Source of the DNA: Leuconostoc rapi
GTDB lineage: Bacteria > Bacillota > Bacilli > Lactobacillales > Lactobacillaceae
NCBI RefSeq assembly: GCF_016908715.1
Contig: NZ_JAFBEK010000007.1
Span: forward strand, 39,604-103,603
DNA: 64,000 nucleotides
Direction of reading: 5' to 3'
The notes under the pieces are model-generated. The model was not told where the DNA came from and searched no databases. It worked only from the letters and a program-made list of their open reading frames with translations. The translations under genes and the position numbers were made by a program. Shown piece by piece: positions 50,582 to 60,147 of this stretch (positions are counted from its first letter, which is position 1; each line of letters starts with the position of its first letter).

Positions 50582-51406
50582 ATGAAAAAAATAGTAACAG
50601 GATTATTGACGTTAGGGCTTGTTGGCGGAATGGCAATTAATACCGCCAGTGCAGCAGTAATGGGGGATGATTATCCAGCCCACTTAAAAAATGCCTCGCC
50701 AGACTCCAAGGTGGATAGCTGGACCATGTATAATCGAGAATGCGTATCGTTTGTGGCATGGCGTTTACATGCACACAATAAATTTGAATTACCAATTGGG
50801 TTTGGTTCTGCCTTACAGTGGGGGTCACAGGCTAAAGCAAGAGGGTATCGTGTGGATAACACACCCAGTGTTGGTAGCGTCGCGTGGTTTGCTGCCGGTC
50901 ATGTTGCTTGGGTAGCTGAAGTATCTGGTAATAACATTGTCATTGAGGAATATAATTACAACTATAACCATAATTATCATCGCCGGACGGTTGATAAATC
51001 TGCTGTTTCAGGATTTATTCATTTCAAAGATTTAACAACAACTGCCGGAACAACTCAAACTACGCCTAAAGCACCAGCTAAAAATACTGCAATTAACGTG
51101 GGCAGTACTGTCAAATTTGCGGGGGTTTATCAAGTTAACGTCGTTAATATTGCTAAAAACAGTGTTGCGAGTGATAAATTGTCGGGTGGTCGATCAACGA
51201 CATTGAATTTAATTGATGCTGTACCGCTAGATGAAACCACAGCCAATGGGGCTAAATCTGGTAATCAGGTACTTGCTGTCGGCGAATATTTTAAAGTTAA
51301 TGGCACTTACCGTGTGTTAGCTATTGACCGACCATCAAATGGTATTAAAGTTAAAATTGGTGCTTATGAGACTTGGCTGGACATTAACCAAGCAACGTCA
51401 CTCTGA
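50582..51406 (+). CDS. Secreted CHAP-domain peptidoglycan hydrolase
   Basis: A 274-residue exported protein. The signal peptide (MKKIVTGLLTLGLVGGMAIN, cut near ASA-A) precedes a CHAP amidase/endopeptidase with the catalytic Cys in NRECVSFVAWRLHA and His in AAGHVAWVAEV; EEYNYNYNHNYHRR is the usual third region. A Thr/Pro linker leads to a C-terminal all-beta region (NVGSTVKFAGVYQVN...) that probably binds the wall. It likely cleaves stem or cross-bridge peptides in growth or autolysis. Confidence 0.92.
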   Translation: MKKIVTGLLTLGLVGGMAINTASAAVMGDDYPAHLKNASPDSKVDSWTMYNRECVSFVAWRLHAHNKFELPIGFGSALQWGSQAKARGYRVDNTPSVGSVAWFAAGHVAWVAEVSGNNIVIEEYNYNYNHNYHRRTVDKSAVSGFIHFKDLTTTAGTTQTTPKAPAKNTAINVGSTVKFAGVYQVNVVNIAKNSVASDKLSGGRSTTLNLIDAVPLDETTANGAKSGNQVLAVGEYFKVNGTYRVLAIDRPSNGIKVKIGAYETWLDINQATSL

Positions 51407-51417
51407 GATTTATCTAC

Positions 51418-51453
51418 AAAAAAATTGCGAGACCATTGGTCTCGCAATTTTTT
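51418..51453. terminator. Bidirectional terminator
   Basis: AAAAAATTGCGAGACC pairs with GGTCTCGCAATTTTTT; it serves the CHAP gene and the convergent gshA. Confidence 0.9.
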
Positions 51454-52906
51454 ATGATGGCCATTGTTGTAAATCTTGGTCACTAGTCAAGGTGAGGACT
51501 TGCCCGTTACGCTTGACTTGCAGTTGACCGTTTTTAAGATCAATAGTTGTTTCCAAACCAAGTTTATGTGCTTGGATATAAGTTTGTTTCAGATTATTCG
51601 GAATGTTTGAAAAATCATCTGTTAGTGTGCCTTTTTGGCGTGTTTTCAAAATGTCAATGCCGCGTTGCAAACCAAATGACATCAATGACTGATTGTTAAT
51701 AAAGGGACTCAGTTTTGCCCCTACTGTTAGATTGGGCTGTTGAACAGCAGCACGCGCAAAATCAAGTGATGCTTGCAAATCGGCGCGTTGAGCAGTTGGT
51801 GCTGATTGTACAAGCGGTTCTAGTCTACTAAATAATGTGTTGGCATATTTAATTGCCGTTTTTGATAATAACTCATCTGGATGTTGCAATGAAACAACAT
51901 GGTTCAGCGCACGGGCACTATCTAGTGTGTGCTTTTGCCAATCCTCTGGGTTTAAGATAGCATCGAGAATGAGCAAATGTAAAAAACTTAAGGCATTCTG
52001 TGAAATACCATCTTGTGTGAAAGGATCAATATCAAACATACGGAATTCAATGTACTCGGCGCCGTTTTGCACAAGATTAGCTAAGTCGCCAGGGGCTTTC
52101 AAACGAACAGGACCATAAAATTCGCTTTTATCGTATAATTCGTCGTTTGCAATATATGTTTGGATTTGTTGAATTTGAGTTTCCAAATTAACGTAGTCAA
52201 TTTGGATTTCAGGTAGATTTGTGAAGCCAAAATCACTTGTACGCCAAGAACGCACAGGCTCGATATCGGTACGATCCTTTGGTAAATTATCAGCTGGATT
52301 TTCACTCACGGGTGAAGCGCCGAATAAGTAGGTCAATAACCACCGATAACCGGCAACTTGTTGTGCAATTTGAAAGAAAAGTGCATTCTTAGCTGTTACT
52401 GAAGAATGACTATTGTGCTGTGTAGCATACCAATTAATTAATTTTTCATCTGGTGAAAAATTAACATGGATGCCGGCCATAATATGTTGAAAACTACCAT
52501 AACGCGCCAATAATAAATCACGGTAGTCCTGATACCACGGACGCTCAAAATGTGTATTTAAGAAGTTGATATCATCAGGATTAAGATGAGGGGGCATTGA
52601 AAGGGGCCAAATGACCTCATCTTCAGCTAATTCTTCAGCCAAGATGGTCTGTAATTCATGTAAGTGTGCCAAAGCTTTTTTTGTTGAGAGCTGAGGTGCT
52701 GTGACAACCTCTTCTTGGCTCTCTGAAAAATCAGTCTGGAAATAAGGCTGCGTCTTACGGTCGCCAAGTGTATGCGGATGGGGTTTGCGAGATAGTGTAT
52801 TAGTGGTTGTTTGGATACGATGCTCTTCAATCTCAATGCCAAAACGGCCCGCATAAAGCGTGTCAAGTATAGTAGGATCAATGTTGTTTTGGTGTAAGTT
52901 TGCCAT
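51452..52906 (-). CDS. gshA: Glutamate-cysteine ligase, single-domain type
   Basis: A 484-residue enzyme joining Glu and Cys to gamma-glutamylcysteine. Landmarks are FGIEIEEHRIQ (metal-binding Glu residues), QTDFSESQEEVVTAP, WPLSMPPHL, MAGIHVNFSP and EYIEFRMFDIDPF. It matches the N-terminal half of the bifunctional GshF, but there is no ATP-grasp half and no gshB nearby. The product may be gamma-Glu-Cys only, or glutathione synthase may lie elsewhere. GAGGAAAAAAC precedes the start. Confidence 0.92.
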   Translation of the reverse strand: MANLHQNNIDPTILDTLYAGRFGIEIEEHRIQTTTNTLSRKPHPHTLGDRKTQPYFQTDFSESQEEVVTAPQLSTKKALAHLHELQTILAEELAEDEVIWPLSMPPHLNPDDINFLNTHFERPWYQDYRDLLLARYGSFQHIMAGIHVNFSPDEKLINWYATQHNSHSSVTAKNALFFQIAQQVAGYRWLLTYLFGASPVSENPADNLPKDRTDIEPVRSWRTSDFGFTNLPEIQIDYVNLETQIQQIQTYIANDELYDKSEFYGPVRLKAPGDLANLVQNGAEYIEFRMFDIDPFTQDGISQNALSFLHLLILDAILNPEDWQKHTLDSARALNHVVSLQHPDELLSKTAIKYANTLFSRLEPLVQSAPTAQRADLQASLDFARAAVQQPNLTVGAKLSPFINNQSLMSFGLQRGIDILKTRQKGTLTDDFSNIPNNLKQTYIQAHKLGLETTIDLKNGQLQVKRNGQVLTLTSDQDLQQWPS

Positions 52907-52953
52907 GTTTTTTCCTCACCGAGTTGTATTTGTTATAGTTTACCGTATTTTTG

Positions 52954-52987
52954 CCAAAAAAGGGAAAAATCCAAAAAAGGGAAAAAT
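52954..52987. repeat. Two tandem 17-bp repeats upstream of gshA
   Basis: CCAAAAAAGGGAAAAAT occurs twice head-to-tail in the 297-base gap between gshA and the histidine kinase gene. It could be a regulator site or a slippage product. The rest of the gap is AT-rich; a TTGCAT motif appears twice (53131 and 53155). Confidence 0.65.
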
Positions 52988-53203
52988 ACCTATGACAAAA
53001 CGGTTACTAAACACGCATGATGGCAATAATTATGTTGATTAGTAGTTGATTTAATACGGTATTTGCTTTAATATTGTTAATATTATATATGGTAAACGTT
53101 GTCATTAGCAACATAAACACCACAATTTAATTGCATCAATTATGCGTCATTTGGTTGCATTTTTGTGCCTATCATAAATAAATGACACAATGAGGATCAA
53201 AGG

Positions 53204-54517
53204 ATGTTTCAATTTTTAAATTTTTTCAATGCTTTAACTTGGCCAATGTTTGAAAGCATTGTGATGCTTATTTGGTTTAGAACGCTGATGGGGCACCATC
53301 ACTTTTCGCGCCGCATATTTTTGAGCGCTATGTGCCTGCTATATGTGATTAACATGGTTGGAAATGGTTTTGAATCACCATTACTAAGGGCAAGCGTCGC
53401 TTCAACACTTTCAATTTTTGTGTTGCTTTTAATGGGATGGCAACAAAATATTGTTCGCAGTAAACGGGTCATATTACTTTATGCGATTGTTAGTTCATTG
53501 CTTTCGTATTGGGTTATCAATTTTGAAATGACGATGACAACTTTAGTCAATGTCCCTTTTGTGATAAAAACAAGCTTGGATTTTTTAGCCAACGTGGTAG
53601 CTATGTTAGCGGCCTTGATGGTTAGCCGTGTCAAATATAGCTGGTTAACTGAAAAATTTTTAGAGAGACATCCCACACAGTTGCACACATTGCTTTTCGG
53701 TAGTTTGTTTTTGAGAGTATTAAATGATGGTTTAGCCTATTTATTTGCGGTTAACCAATTTTCAGGCTCTATTTTGTGGGATTTTTTCTTACTTGTGCTT
53801 ATTGTAGGCATTATTTTTGTGCCAGTCATCAGTAATCAACATGAGTTATTACATGACAGAATTAATGCGCATGATGTGGAAATGACTGCCACTCAAAACT
53901 ATGCGCAACAGCTTGAAGACAAATATTCGGAATACCGTTTTTTCAGACATGACTATCAAAATATTTTAGCCAGTTTGGAATACGGCATTCAATCTGAAAA
54001 CATGAGTGATATCAAGCATACATATTATTCGGTGATCCAAAAAAGTCAGGCGCTGTTACCTGATGCTCAGCTATTAAATTTGAAAAATATTACAGATACA
54101 ACGTTAAGAAGTACTATTTTGGTCAAACATCAAGCTGCGCTGGAAAAATTAATAACATTCAACGTGGACTGTCAGCAACCATTTACAGCTTCAGCATTTG
54201 AAGAGGATTTGAATTTCTATCGCGTGATAGGGATTTTGCTAGACAACGCGGTTGAAGCAGCCGAAAAAACAGTTGAAAAAACGATTACTGTGCTCATGAT
54301 AGATTGTGAAGAAATCGTGATTATTAATAGCTGCACGCAAGATATTGATCTCACAAAGATTACAAATTTTGAGTACACAACGAAAGAAAATCACAGTGGT
54401 TTTGGACTATACTTTGTTAAACAATATATTAAACAACATGAAAACATCGAATTAGCAACAATGATTGAGAAAAATCATTTTATACAAAAGCTAACACTAG
54501 AGGCAAAAAACCAGTGA
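53204..54517 (+). CDS. Sensor histidine kinase, quorum-sensing (HPK10/AgrC-like) type
   Basis: A 437-residue kinase with six or seven N-terminal membrane segments (residues 1-210), no PAS/HAMP, then the H-box FFRHDYQNILASLEYGI and a GHKL ATPase domain with GILLDNAVEAAEKTVEK (N-box) and NHSGFGLYFVKQYIKQHE (G-box). AgrC/BlpH-type kinases with this layout sense peptide pheromones. The response regulator gene overlaps by 4 bases. No pheromone gene is adjacent. Confidence 0.9.
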   Translation: MFQFLNFFNALTWPMFESIVMLIWFRTLMGHHHFSRRIFLSAMCLLYVINMVGNGFESPLLRASVASTLSIFVLLLMGWQQNIVRSKRVILLYAIVSSLLSYWVINFEMTMTTLVNVPFVIKTSLDFLANVVAMLAALMVSRVKYSWLTEKFLERHPTQLHTLLFGSLFLRVLNDGLAYLFAVNQFSGSILWDFFLLVLIVGIIFVPVISNQHELLHDRINAHDVEMTATQNYAQQLEDKYSEYRFFRHDYQNILASLEYGIQSENMSDIKHTYYSVIQKSQALLPDAQLLNLKNITDTTLRSTILVKHQAALEKLITFNVDCQQPFTASAFEEDLNFYRVIGILLDNAVEAAEKTVEKTITVLMIDCEEIVIINSCTQDIDLTKITNFEYTTKENHSGFGLYFVKQYIKQHENIELATMIEKNHFIQKLTLEAKNQ

Positions 54518-55218
54518 ATTATTATTTATTAGAAGATAATTTGATACAACAAGACCGTATCCAAAGTATACTTAAATCGTGCCATATTTTTGATCAGCCA
54601 GCAGCATTGTTGGCAGCCTTACAGGCAGATACAGCGCCAAAAATTATTTTGCTTGATCTAGAAATTCGGACGGTGGCAAATGCTGGATTAAATGTTGCTA
54701 AAATGATCAGACAATTTGACATATTGTCGCCAATTATTATCGTCACAACACATTCTGAAATGGCGGCTATGAGTTACCAATATCAAATTGGCGCATTAGA
54801 TTTCATTGATAAAACGCAAAATGAGCAACAATTTAAGCAACGATTGACATCGGCTATTGCGGTAGCTGAGCAACGTATACAGACGCAAGATGTCGCACAG
54901 GCAGAAATGATTAGCTTACCTAATGGCCAAAAAAGTGAGCAGATCATGCTTAATGATATCCGCTATGTGACCTGCAATGATAGCAAAAGTCATTTGATAA
55001 CGGTTTACTGCACACATAAGAGCGTACAGGTTCGTTCAACGGTTAAGCTTTTACCAACACTACATGAAGATCTCATTCAAATACACGCAGCCTATGTGAT
55101 TAACAAACGTCATCTTGTGTCAGTGGATACGGCGGCGAGAACTGTACAGTTAACCGATCAAATGCGGGTACCGTATTCGAGAAAGTATTTTAAGATGATA
55201 CGAGACTTAGTGAGCTGA
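54514..55218 (+). CDS. LytTR-family response regulator
   Basis: A 234-residue regulator. The receiver has acidic residues in YYLLEDN and the phospho-Asp in KIILLDLEIRTVANAG. The C-terminal LytTR domain (IRYVTCNDSKSHLITVYCTH, HAAYVINKRHLVSVD, VPYSRKYFKMIRDLV) binds direct repeats. It works with the upstream kinase, like ComE/AgrA/PlnC proteins that control bacteriocin or competence genes. GTG start at 54514. Confidence 0.92.
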   Translation: MNYYLLEDNLIQQDRIQSILKSCHIFDQPAALLAALQADTAPKIILLDLEIRTVANAGLNVAKMIRQFDILSPIIIVTTHSEMAAMSYQYQIGALDFIDKTQNEQQFKQRLTSAIAVAEQRIQTQDVAQAEMISLPNGQKSEQIMLNDIRYVTCNDSKSHLITVYCTHKSVQVRSTVKLLPTLHEDLIQIHAAYVINKRHLVSVDTAARTVQLTDQMRVPYSRKYFKMIRDLVS

Positions 55219-55325
55219 GTAAGGTATGATATTTTTGAAAGTATTACTAAAAACAACTATAATGGTAACTAGTTTAGAGATAGAATAAATGTGTTCATAA
55301 GTGCACGCTTTGGAGAAGATGACAT

Positions 55326-57182
55326 ATGCAAGTTGCAATTATTGGTGCGGGGCCGCGCGGCCTTTCGGTTGCCGAGCGCCTTATTAATTTAGCTGATGAC
55401 AAAAAACAGCTGGATGTTCAAATTTATGATCCCTACGCGATTGGGGGCAGAGTATGGGATCCATTTATACAGCAAAACCAATTGTTTTTAATGAACACGG
55501 TGATTGAACAAATAACGCTATTTAATGATGAATCAATTGAAAATGGCGGCAAACCATTACCTGGCCCAAATATGTTTCAATGGCTTGAAAATGAGGCTGA
55601 AACATTCTTAACAGCTCATACGGAATTTGATACGCAATATCGTCATGAAATGCTAACTTTAACACAACCTGGCGATTTTTCATCACGGGGCATGATGGGT
55701 ATTTATGCGGCTTGGTATTTTGACTGGTTGACACGTCGTGTACGTAGCAATCATACATTGAATTTTACCAAACAGGCGGTCAGTCATGTCAAGCCGATTG
55801 GCTCAGGTTTTCAATTAGAATTAGCTGATGGCACCCCGATTTTAGCAGATTATGTCGTGATGGCACTGGGCCACTCTGAAAATCAGTTGAACGAAGAAGA
55901 AACTTTTTTTCAAAATTTTGCACATGATCACCAGTTACAATATGTCGCGCCGACGCATCCAGCTGAAGCTGATTTATCAAGTTTTAATGCTAACGATAGC
56001 ATTATCATTCGTGGTCTAGGATTAAGCTTTTTTGACTATCTCATAGCATTAACAGTAGAAAAAGGCGGTCAATTTATTCGTGATGACACGCAAGAGCTTG
56101 TTTACAAACCTTCAGGTCGAGAGCCACATGTCGTGGCTGGGTCGCGACGCGGTTTTCCACTTCACGCACGTGGGGTGAATCAAAAATTAGCCAGTGAACT
56201 ATATCAGCCACAATTTTTCACGTTGCCAGCACTAGACGCATTACGTGCGACAGGGAATGGTCATATCATATATGCTGATTTTGAAAAATTAGTTGTTAAA
56301 GAGTTGACTTATAAATATTTACTTAACGCCATTGATTCGACAAACAGTGACTTAACGTATGATCAGGCCGAGGCCTTGAAAAAAGCATTACTAACGAGTG
56401 ATAATTTAACCGCAACAGCAAGGAAATTTGGGCTAGATAATATTGCGGCGTTTGATATTGACTTGATACGCAACCCAGCACGAGACTTACCTGATGATGT
56501 GGACTATAAAGCATGGTTTATAGATTATTTAACAGCGGACATTCAAGATGCACGACTTGGTAATAAACAGGCGCCGTTTGCGGGTACTTTTGATATTTTA
56601 CGTGACATGCGTGATCGTGTTCGCTATGTCGTTGAGCGTGATTATTTTTCAGCAGATGAATACGAAAAATTTTTGAATCGATTTAATCCATTAGACGCGT
56701 TTGTGTCAGTCGGACCGCCGTTAGAGCGAATTGAACAGTTACGAGCACTGGTTAAAGCAGGCGTTTTTGAAGTGACTGCTGCAGGTATTAATATCACGAC
56801 CATTAATGATGAATTTGTAGCACGTGATATTCGTAATCAAGCATTTCATGGGAATGTATTAATTGAGGCCAGATTAGGCGCAACCAATTTATCAATATCT
56901 CATAACCCATTAATCGTCAATTTACGTGACAATGGCACGTTGACCCAACCCATACGTACGCGAAGTAATGGTTCCACTTATAAATTAGGTGCTGCAGCTA
57001 TTGACCGTCAGACATTTGAAGTGGTGAACAGCGTTGGCGAAACAATTCACCATTTATACATGTATGGTATTACATTAGAGGGCTTGAAATGGTTTGGAAC
57101 AGTTATTCCCAGACCAGGTGTGAATACATTGATTTTACGTGAAGGGGCTTGGATAGCAGAACGTATCCTAGCACATTCATAA
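55326..57182 (+). CDS. FAD/NAD(P)-binding protein (PF13454-like oxidoreductase)
   Basis: A 618-residue flavoprotein beginning VAIIGAGPRGLSVAERLINL (FAD site), with DPYAIGGRVWDPF, MNTVIEQITLF and a second motif IIIRGLGLSFFDYLIALTVE. HVVAGSRRGFPLHARG is typical of this large uncharacterised family, common in lactobacilli. The C-terminal FVARDIRNQAFHGNVLIEAR region belongs to the same family. The substrate is unknown. It may act with the HAD gene downstream after an 80-base gap. Confidence 0.82.
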   Translation: MQVAIIGAGPRGLSVAERLINLADDKKQLDVQIYDPYAIGGRVWDPFIQQNQLFLMNTVIEQITLFNDESIENGGKPLPGPNMFQWLENEAETFLTAHTEFDTQYRHEMLTLTQPGDFSSRGMMGIYAAWYFDWLTRRVRSNHTLNFTKQAVSHVKPIGSGFQLELADGTPILADYVVMALGHSENQLNEEETFFQNFAHDHQLQYVAPTHPAEADLSSFNANDSIIIRGLGLSFFDYLIALTVEKGGQFIRDDTQELVYKPSGREPHVVAGSRRGFPLHARGVNQKLASELYQPQFFTLPALDALRATGNGHIIYADFEKLVVKELTYKYLLNAIDSTNSDLTYDQAEALKKALLTSDNLTATARKFGLDNIAAFDIDLIRNPARDLPDDVDYKAWFIDYLTADIQDARLGNKQAPFAGTFDILRDMRDRVRYVVERDYFSADEYEKFLNRFNPLDAFVSVGPPLERIEQLRALVKAGVFEVTAAGINITTINDEFVARDIRNQAFHGNVLIEARLGATNLSISHNPLIVNLRDNGTLTQPIRTRSNGSTYKLGAAAIDRQTFEVVNSVGETIHHLYMYGITLEGLKWFGTVIPRPGVNTLILREGAWIAERILAHS

Positions 57183-57266
57183 CCGTTGTCGCCATCAATG
57201 TTGAGTCTAAAACGCCTGAATATGATGGCCAAATCGTTACTAAATAAAAGGAATACAGAATAATTG

Positions 57267-58076
57267 ATGACTAATATTCAATTGATCGCAACCGATTTAG
57301 ATGGGACGTTTTTATCCAGTGATAAATCATTTGATAAGGCGTTATTTCGCACGGTACTTAAAACACTTGCGCGCAACAAGATACAGCTGGTCATTGCTAC
57401 TGGTGTACATCAGGAACGTATTAACCGATTACTATCAGATTTTTTAGATGTTGGTTTGTCATATGTCACCAATAATGGTGCGCGTGTCACGACATCTGAA
57501 GGCAAAATCATTTTTGAGAAAACACTGCCATTAGATACATTGAAAGCTGTGCAAAAACTATTAGCAACATTTCCTGTCAAACCGAGTCGCGGATTGGTCT
57601 ATTCAACAGATGATACAGCATATGTACCACGTGAATATGTCGATGTTATGACAGCAGCTAGACGTCAATATTTTAAAAAAGTCATTTTATTTGATGATGT
57701 ATCTGAAATTAATGCCCCGATATTTAAAGTGACCATGAATTGGCATAACTTTGATGAGACCAAATTTTATGATGCTGCCCGACAACAATTAGGGCAACAC
57801 GTGCATGTTACGGAAACAGGTACGGGCGCAGTCGATATCGTGCCTGCAGGTATTAATAAAGCCGTTGGCTTAAAAATCCTAGCGGATGATATGGGGATTA
57901 GTATGGCAAATATTGCAGCTTTTGGGGACGGTGCCAACGATTTAGAAATGTTATTAGCTGTTGGTCATCCTTTTCTGATGCCAACAGCGCATATCACTGG
58001 TCCATTTGAATCTGTTATGGCTGATAACGATCATGCAGGTGTTCTTAAAACGATTTTAAAGATGATTGACAATTAA
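57267..58076 (+). CDS. Cof-type HAD-IIB sugar phosphatase
   Basis: A 269-residue HAD phosphatase. Motif I is ATDLDGTFLSSD (nucleophile Asp), motif II is in VIATGVHQERI, and motifs III and IV are INKAVGLKILADD and AFGDGANDLEMLLAV. The type C2B cap lies between. Such proteins dephosphorylate sugar phosphates, PLP or FMN. The ATG at 57267 is preferred to the TTG at 57264. Confidence 0.92.
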   Translation: MTNIQLIATDLDGTFLSSDKSFDKALFRTVLKTLARNKIQLVIATGVHQERINRLLSDFLDVGLSYVTNNGARVTTSEGKIIFEKTLPLDTLKAVQKLLATFPVKPSRGLVYSTDDTAYVPREYVDVMTAARRQYFKKVILFDDVSEINAPIFKVTMNWHNFDETKFYDAARQQLGQHVHVTETGTGAVDIVPAGINKAVGLKILADDMGISMANIAAFGDGANDLEMLLAVGHPFLMPTAHITGPFESVMADNDHAGVLKTILKMIDN

Positions 58077-58129
58077 AAAATGCAACAGTATGCGTGGGTA
58101 ACCAGCAACTGTTGTATTTTTTAATTGTC
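58068..58129. terminator. Bidirectional terminator shared by HAD and esterase genes
   Basis: The arms 58068-58089 and 58108-58129 pair at all but one position. The stem reaches into both coding regions, so both proteins end in Asp-Asn from the mirrored GACAATTAA sequence. Confidence 0.88.
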
Positions 58130-59011
58130 TCTAATAAAGGATAGTTTTTCAGTATAAATGACATCATTATCGTAATCTGTCGGGCCATGAACGCCATCTG
58201 GTAACCAGTGTGTTATTAGTTGGTTACCAACCAAGCTGTGATAAGTTTTAGCAAGTTCAACACTCTGTAAATAAGGGACGACGGGATCTTTCATGCCAGC
58301 AATGAGCATGAGAGGTGGCATTTTTTTGGTGAAGTATGTGGCAGGGTTAGCTTGCGCAACGAGTTCAGGAATATCTTTTGGTGAGTGGTTTTGTAGCATA
58401 ATGCCCTCAAAAGATTTTGCGGTGCCTGTTTCAGAAAATTTTTGGATAAGACCTAACTTTTTAAATTGGTGATTGAATTGATCTAATTGGTAAGGACCAT
58501 AAAGTGCAATAACGTGTTTAATGATGGGGAATATCGGATTAAACGTGACATTTTTGATGTTGCCCAGTGTATGTTGTTTGGTAAACGTAGCGGCTGCCAA
58601 AACAGCTAATTGTGCACCGCTAGATTCACCAACGAGTGTTACGTTTGTCATATCAAGATGATATTTGGTTGCATGGCGAGACAGAAAATCTAACGCTGCC
58701 CTAATATCAGCGATTTGGTTTGGAAACTGATTTGCTAGTGGCTCGTTTAGGCGGTAATTCATACTAATGACAGCAAACTGATCCGCCAAAAAGCGTAAGC
58801 TTGGGTTTAGTTTAGCTGATGATTTCTGACCACGGAGTAAACCACCACCAAATATATCAACAATCACTGGGAAATTTTGGTGACCATTTGTTAGGTAAAT
58901 ATCTAATGTGTGGCGTGCACCGGGAGCATAATTGATGTCTTTAAAAATCGTAGTTGCATGTATTGGAATAGTTGCAGGCACAAAAATGTCGGGTTTATCT
59001 TGAAATAACAT
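58121..59011 (-). CDS. Alpha/beta hydrolase (esterase/lipase, BD-FAE type)
   Basis: A 296-residue hydrolase. The oxyanion motif appears as VDIFGGGLLRGQK (variant of HGGG), the nucleophile Ser in TLVGESSGAQLAVLAA, Asp in IAGMKDPVVPYLQS and His in LPDGVHGPTDYD. No signal peptide is present, so it is cytoplasmic. It likely acts on acylated small molecules. The start has AAAAGGAGAAAC. Confidence 0.88.
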   Translation of the reverse strand: MLFQDKPDIFVPATIPIHATTIFKDINYAPGARHTLDIYLTNGHQNFPVIVDIFGGGLLRGQKSSAKLNPSLRFLADQFAVISMNYRLNEPLANQFPNQIADIRAALDFLSRHATKYHLDMTNVTLVGESSGAQLAVLAAATFTKQHTLGNIKNVTFNPIFPIIKHVIALYGPYQLDQFNHQFKKLGLIQKFSETGTAKSFEGIMLQNHSPKDIPELVAQANPATYFTKKMPPLMLIAGMKDPVVPYLQSVELAKTYHSLVGNQLITHWLPDGVHGPTDYDNDVIYTEKLSFIRDN

Positions 59012-59127
59012 AGTTTCTCCTTTTAAACAATTTTGACTCCTTAGTTTGATTATACTAAAAACACGCTGCTAGATAAAATAATAATGCTGTGTTTTTTCAA
59101 AGGCGTTAATATAAATTAAAAACACTG

Positions 59128-59156
59128 TTGTAAACGCTTACATTATGTTGTATACT
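59128..59156 (+). promoter_or_regulatory. bgl operon promoter with overlapping cre
   Basis: TTGTAA (59128-59133) and TATACT (59151-59156) are 17 bases apart. TGTAAACGCTTACA at 59129-59142 is a perfect palindromic cre that covers the -35 box, so CcpA would block RNA polymerase. Confidence 0.85.
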
Positions 59157-59166
59157 AAAGTCATAA

Positions 59167-59257
59167 AGGATTGTTACCGTGTGAATGGGCAAAACCTGAC
59201 ATTTATTTGTTGCAAGTTTTTTGGAACTTTGTGCAGATTTTGTTGGGTTTTTGTTTT
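59167..59257 (+). promoter_or_regulatory. RAT antiterminator and terminator 1 (before licT)
   Basis: GGATTGTTACCGTGTGAATG followed by GGCAAAACCTGA matches the ribonucleic antiterminator consensus of BglG/LicT proteins (GGATTGTTACTG...GGCAAAACCT). AAAACC at its 3' side can pair with the later GGGTTTTT to form the competing terminator. Confidence 0.88.
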
Positions 59258-59288
59258 AGGATTATAACTGAAAGTCTGGAAGTGATGA

Positions 59289-60146
59289 ATGAACATCAAA
59301 AAAATTTTTAATAACAACGTTCTACTGGCAGACAACAATGGTCACGAGGTTGTATTAATTGGGAAGGGTTTAGGTTTTCAAAAAAAAGTCGGGCAACACA
59401 TAGATGAGGCAGCAGTGGACAAAATATACACACCGACAGAAGCGCGTTGGTTGACACTGTTTGATGAATTGATTAGTGATATTTCACCGCAATATTTTGA
59501 AATAGCGTCACAAATTATCAAGTCAGCTGAAAAACAATTGCAGACAAAATTTAATGCTTACCTATTAATTGCTATTACTGATCACATCCATTTTGCCATT
59601 CAAAGAACGGCAGATAATATTGTGATTCGCAATGAATTACTATGGGAAATACAACATTTTTATCCACAAGAATATGCTATTGGTGTGTCGGCGTTGCAAT
59701 TAATTAAGGCGTCATTTGGCGTGCAGCTTGTAGATGATGAAGCAGGATTTATTGCTTTGAAATTTGTTGAGAATCGTACATCCGCTCAAGACAGTAATGA
59801 TAAGGGTGTGCAAATGACAAAATTGATTGGCGATATTTTAACCATAGTACAATATCAATTGCAGGTTCATCTTGATGAAGATTCAATTAGTTACCAGCGG
59901 TTTTTGGTCCATTTACGATTCTTTGTCGAAAGAATCAGCCGTGACCAAAAAAACAATACACCGGAAGAGACTGATGATGTGTTATATCAGCACATTTTCA
60001 AAAAATACCCGCAAGCATTTAATTGTACACAAAAAATTACACAATTTGTCAAAAACACGTTAAACAAACAGGTTACTTTGAATGAACAAGTTTATGTCAC
60101 GATTCATATTCAAAGAATTATTAATGAAATGAGTCAACAGAGTTGA
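59289..60146 (+). CDS. licT: BglG/LicT-family transcriptional antiterminator
   Basis: A 285-residue RNA-binding antiterminator. The CAT domain is IKKIFNNNVLLADNNGHEVV then GKGLGFQKKVGQ. PRD1 has the regulatory His in LIAITDHIHFAIQR and ELLWEIQHFYPQEYAIG; PRD2 has FLVHLRFFVERISRD and IFKKYPQAFNC. Phosphorylation of PRDs by the bgl EII and HPr would control RNA binding. It regulates itself and the downstream genes through the two RAT elements. Confidence 0.95.
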   Translation: MNIKKIFNNNVLLADNNGHEVVLIGKGLGFQKKVGQHIDEAAVDKIYTPTEARWLTLFDELISDISPQYFEIASQIIKSAEKQLQTKFNAYLLIAITDHIHFAIQRTADNIVIRNELLWEIQHFYPQEYAIGVSALQLIKASFGVQLVDDEAGFIALKFVENRTSAQDSNDKGVQMTKLIGDILTIVQYQLQVHLDEDSISYQRFLVHLRFFVERISRDQKNNTPEETDDVLYQHIFKKYPQAFNCTQKITQFVKNTLNKQVTLNEQVYVTIHIQRIINEMSQQS

Positions 60147-60147
60147 C

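Noticed and set aside
53131..53160. LytTR direct repeats before the kinase gene
   Set aside because: Only the 6-mer TTGCAT repeats, at a 24-base distance that does not fit the usual 21-22; too weak to call.
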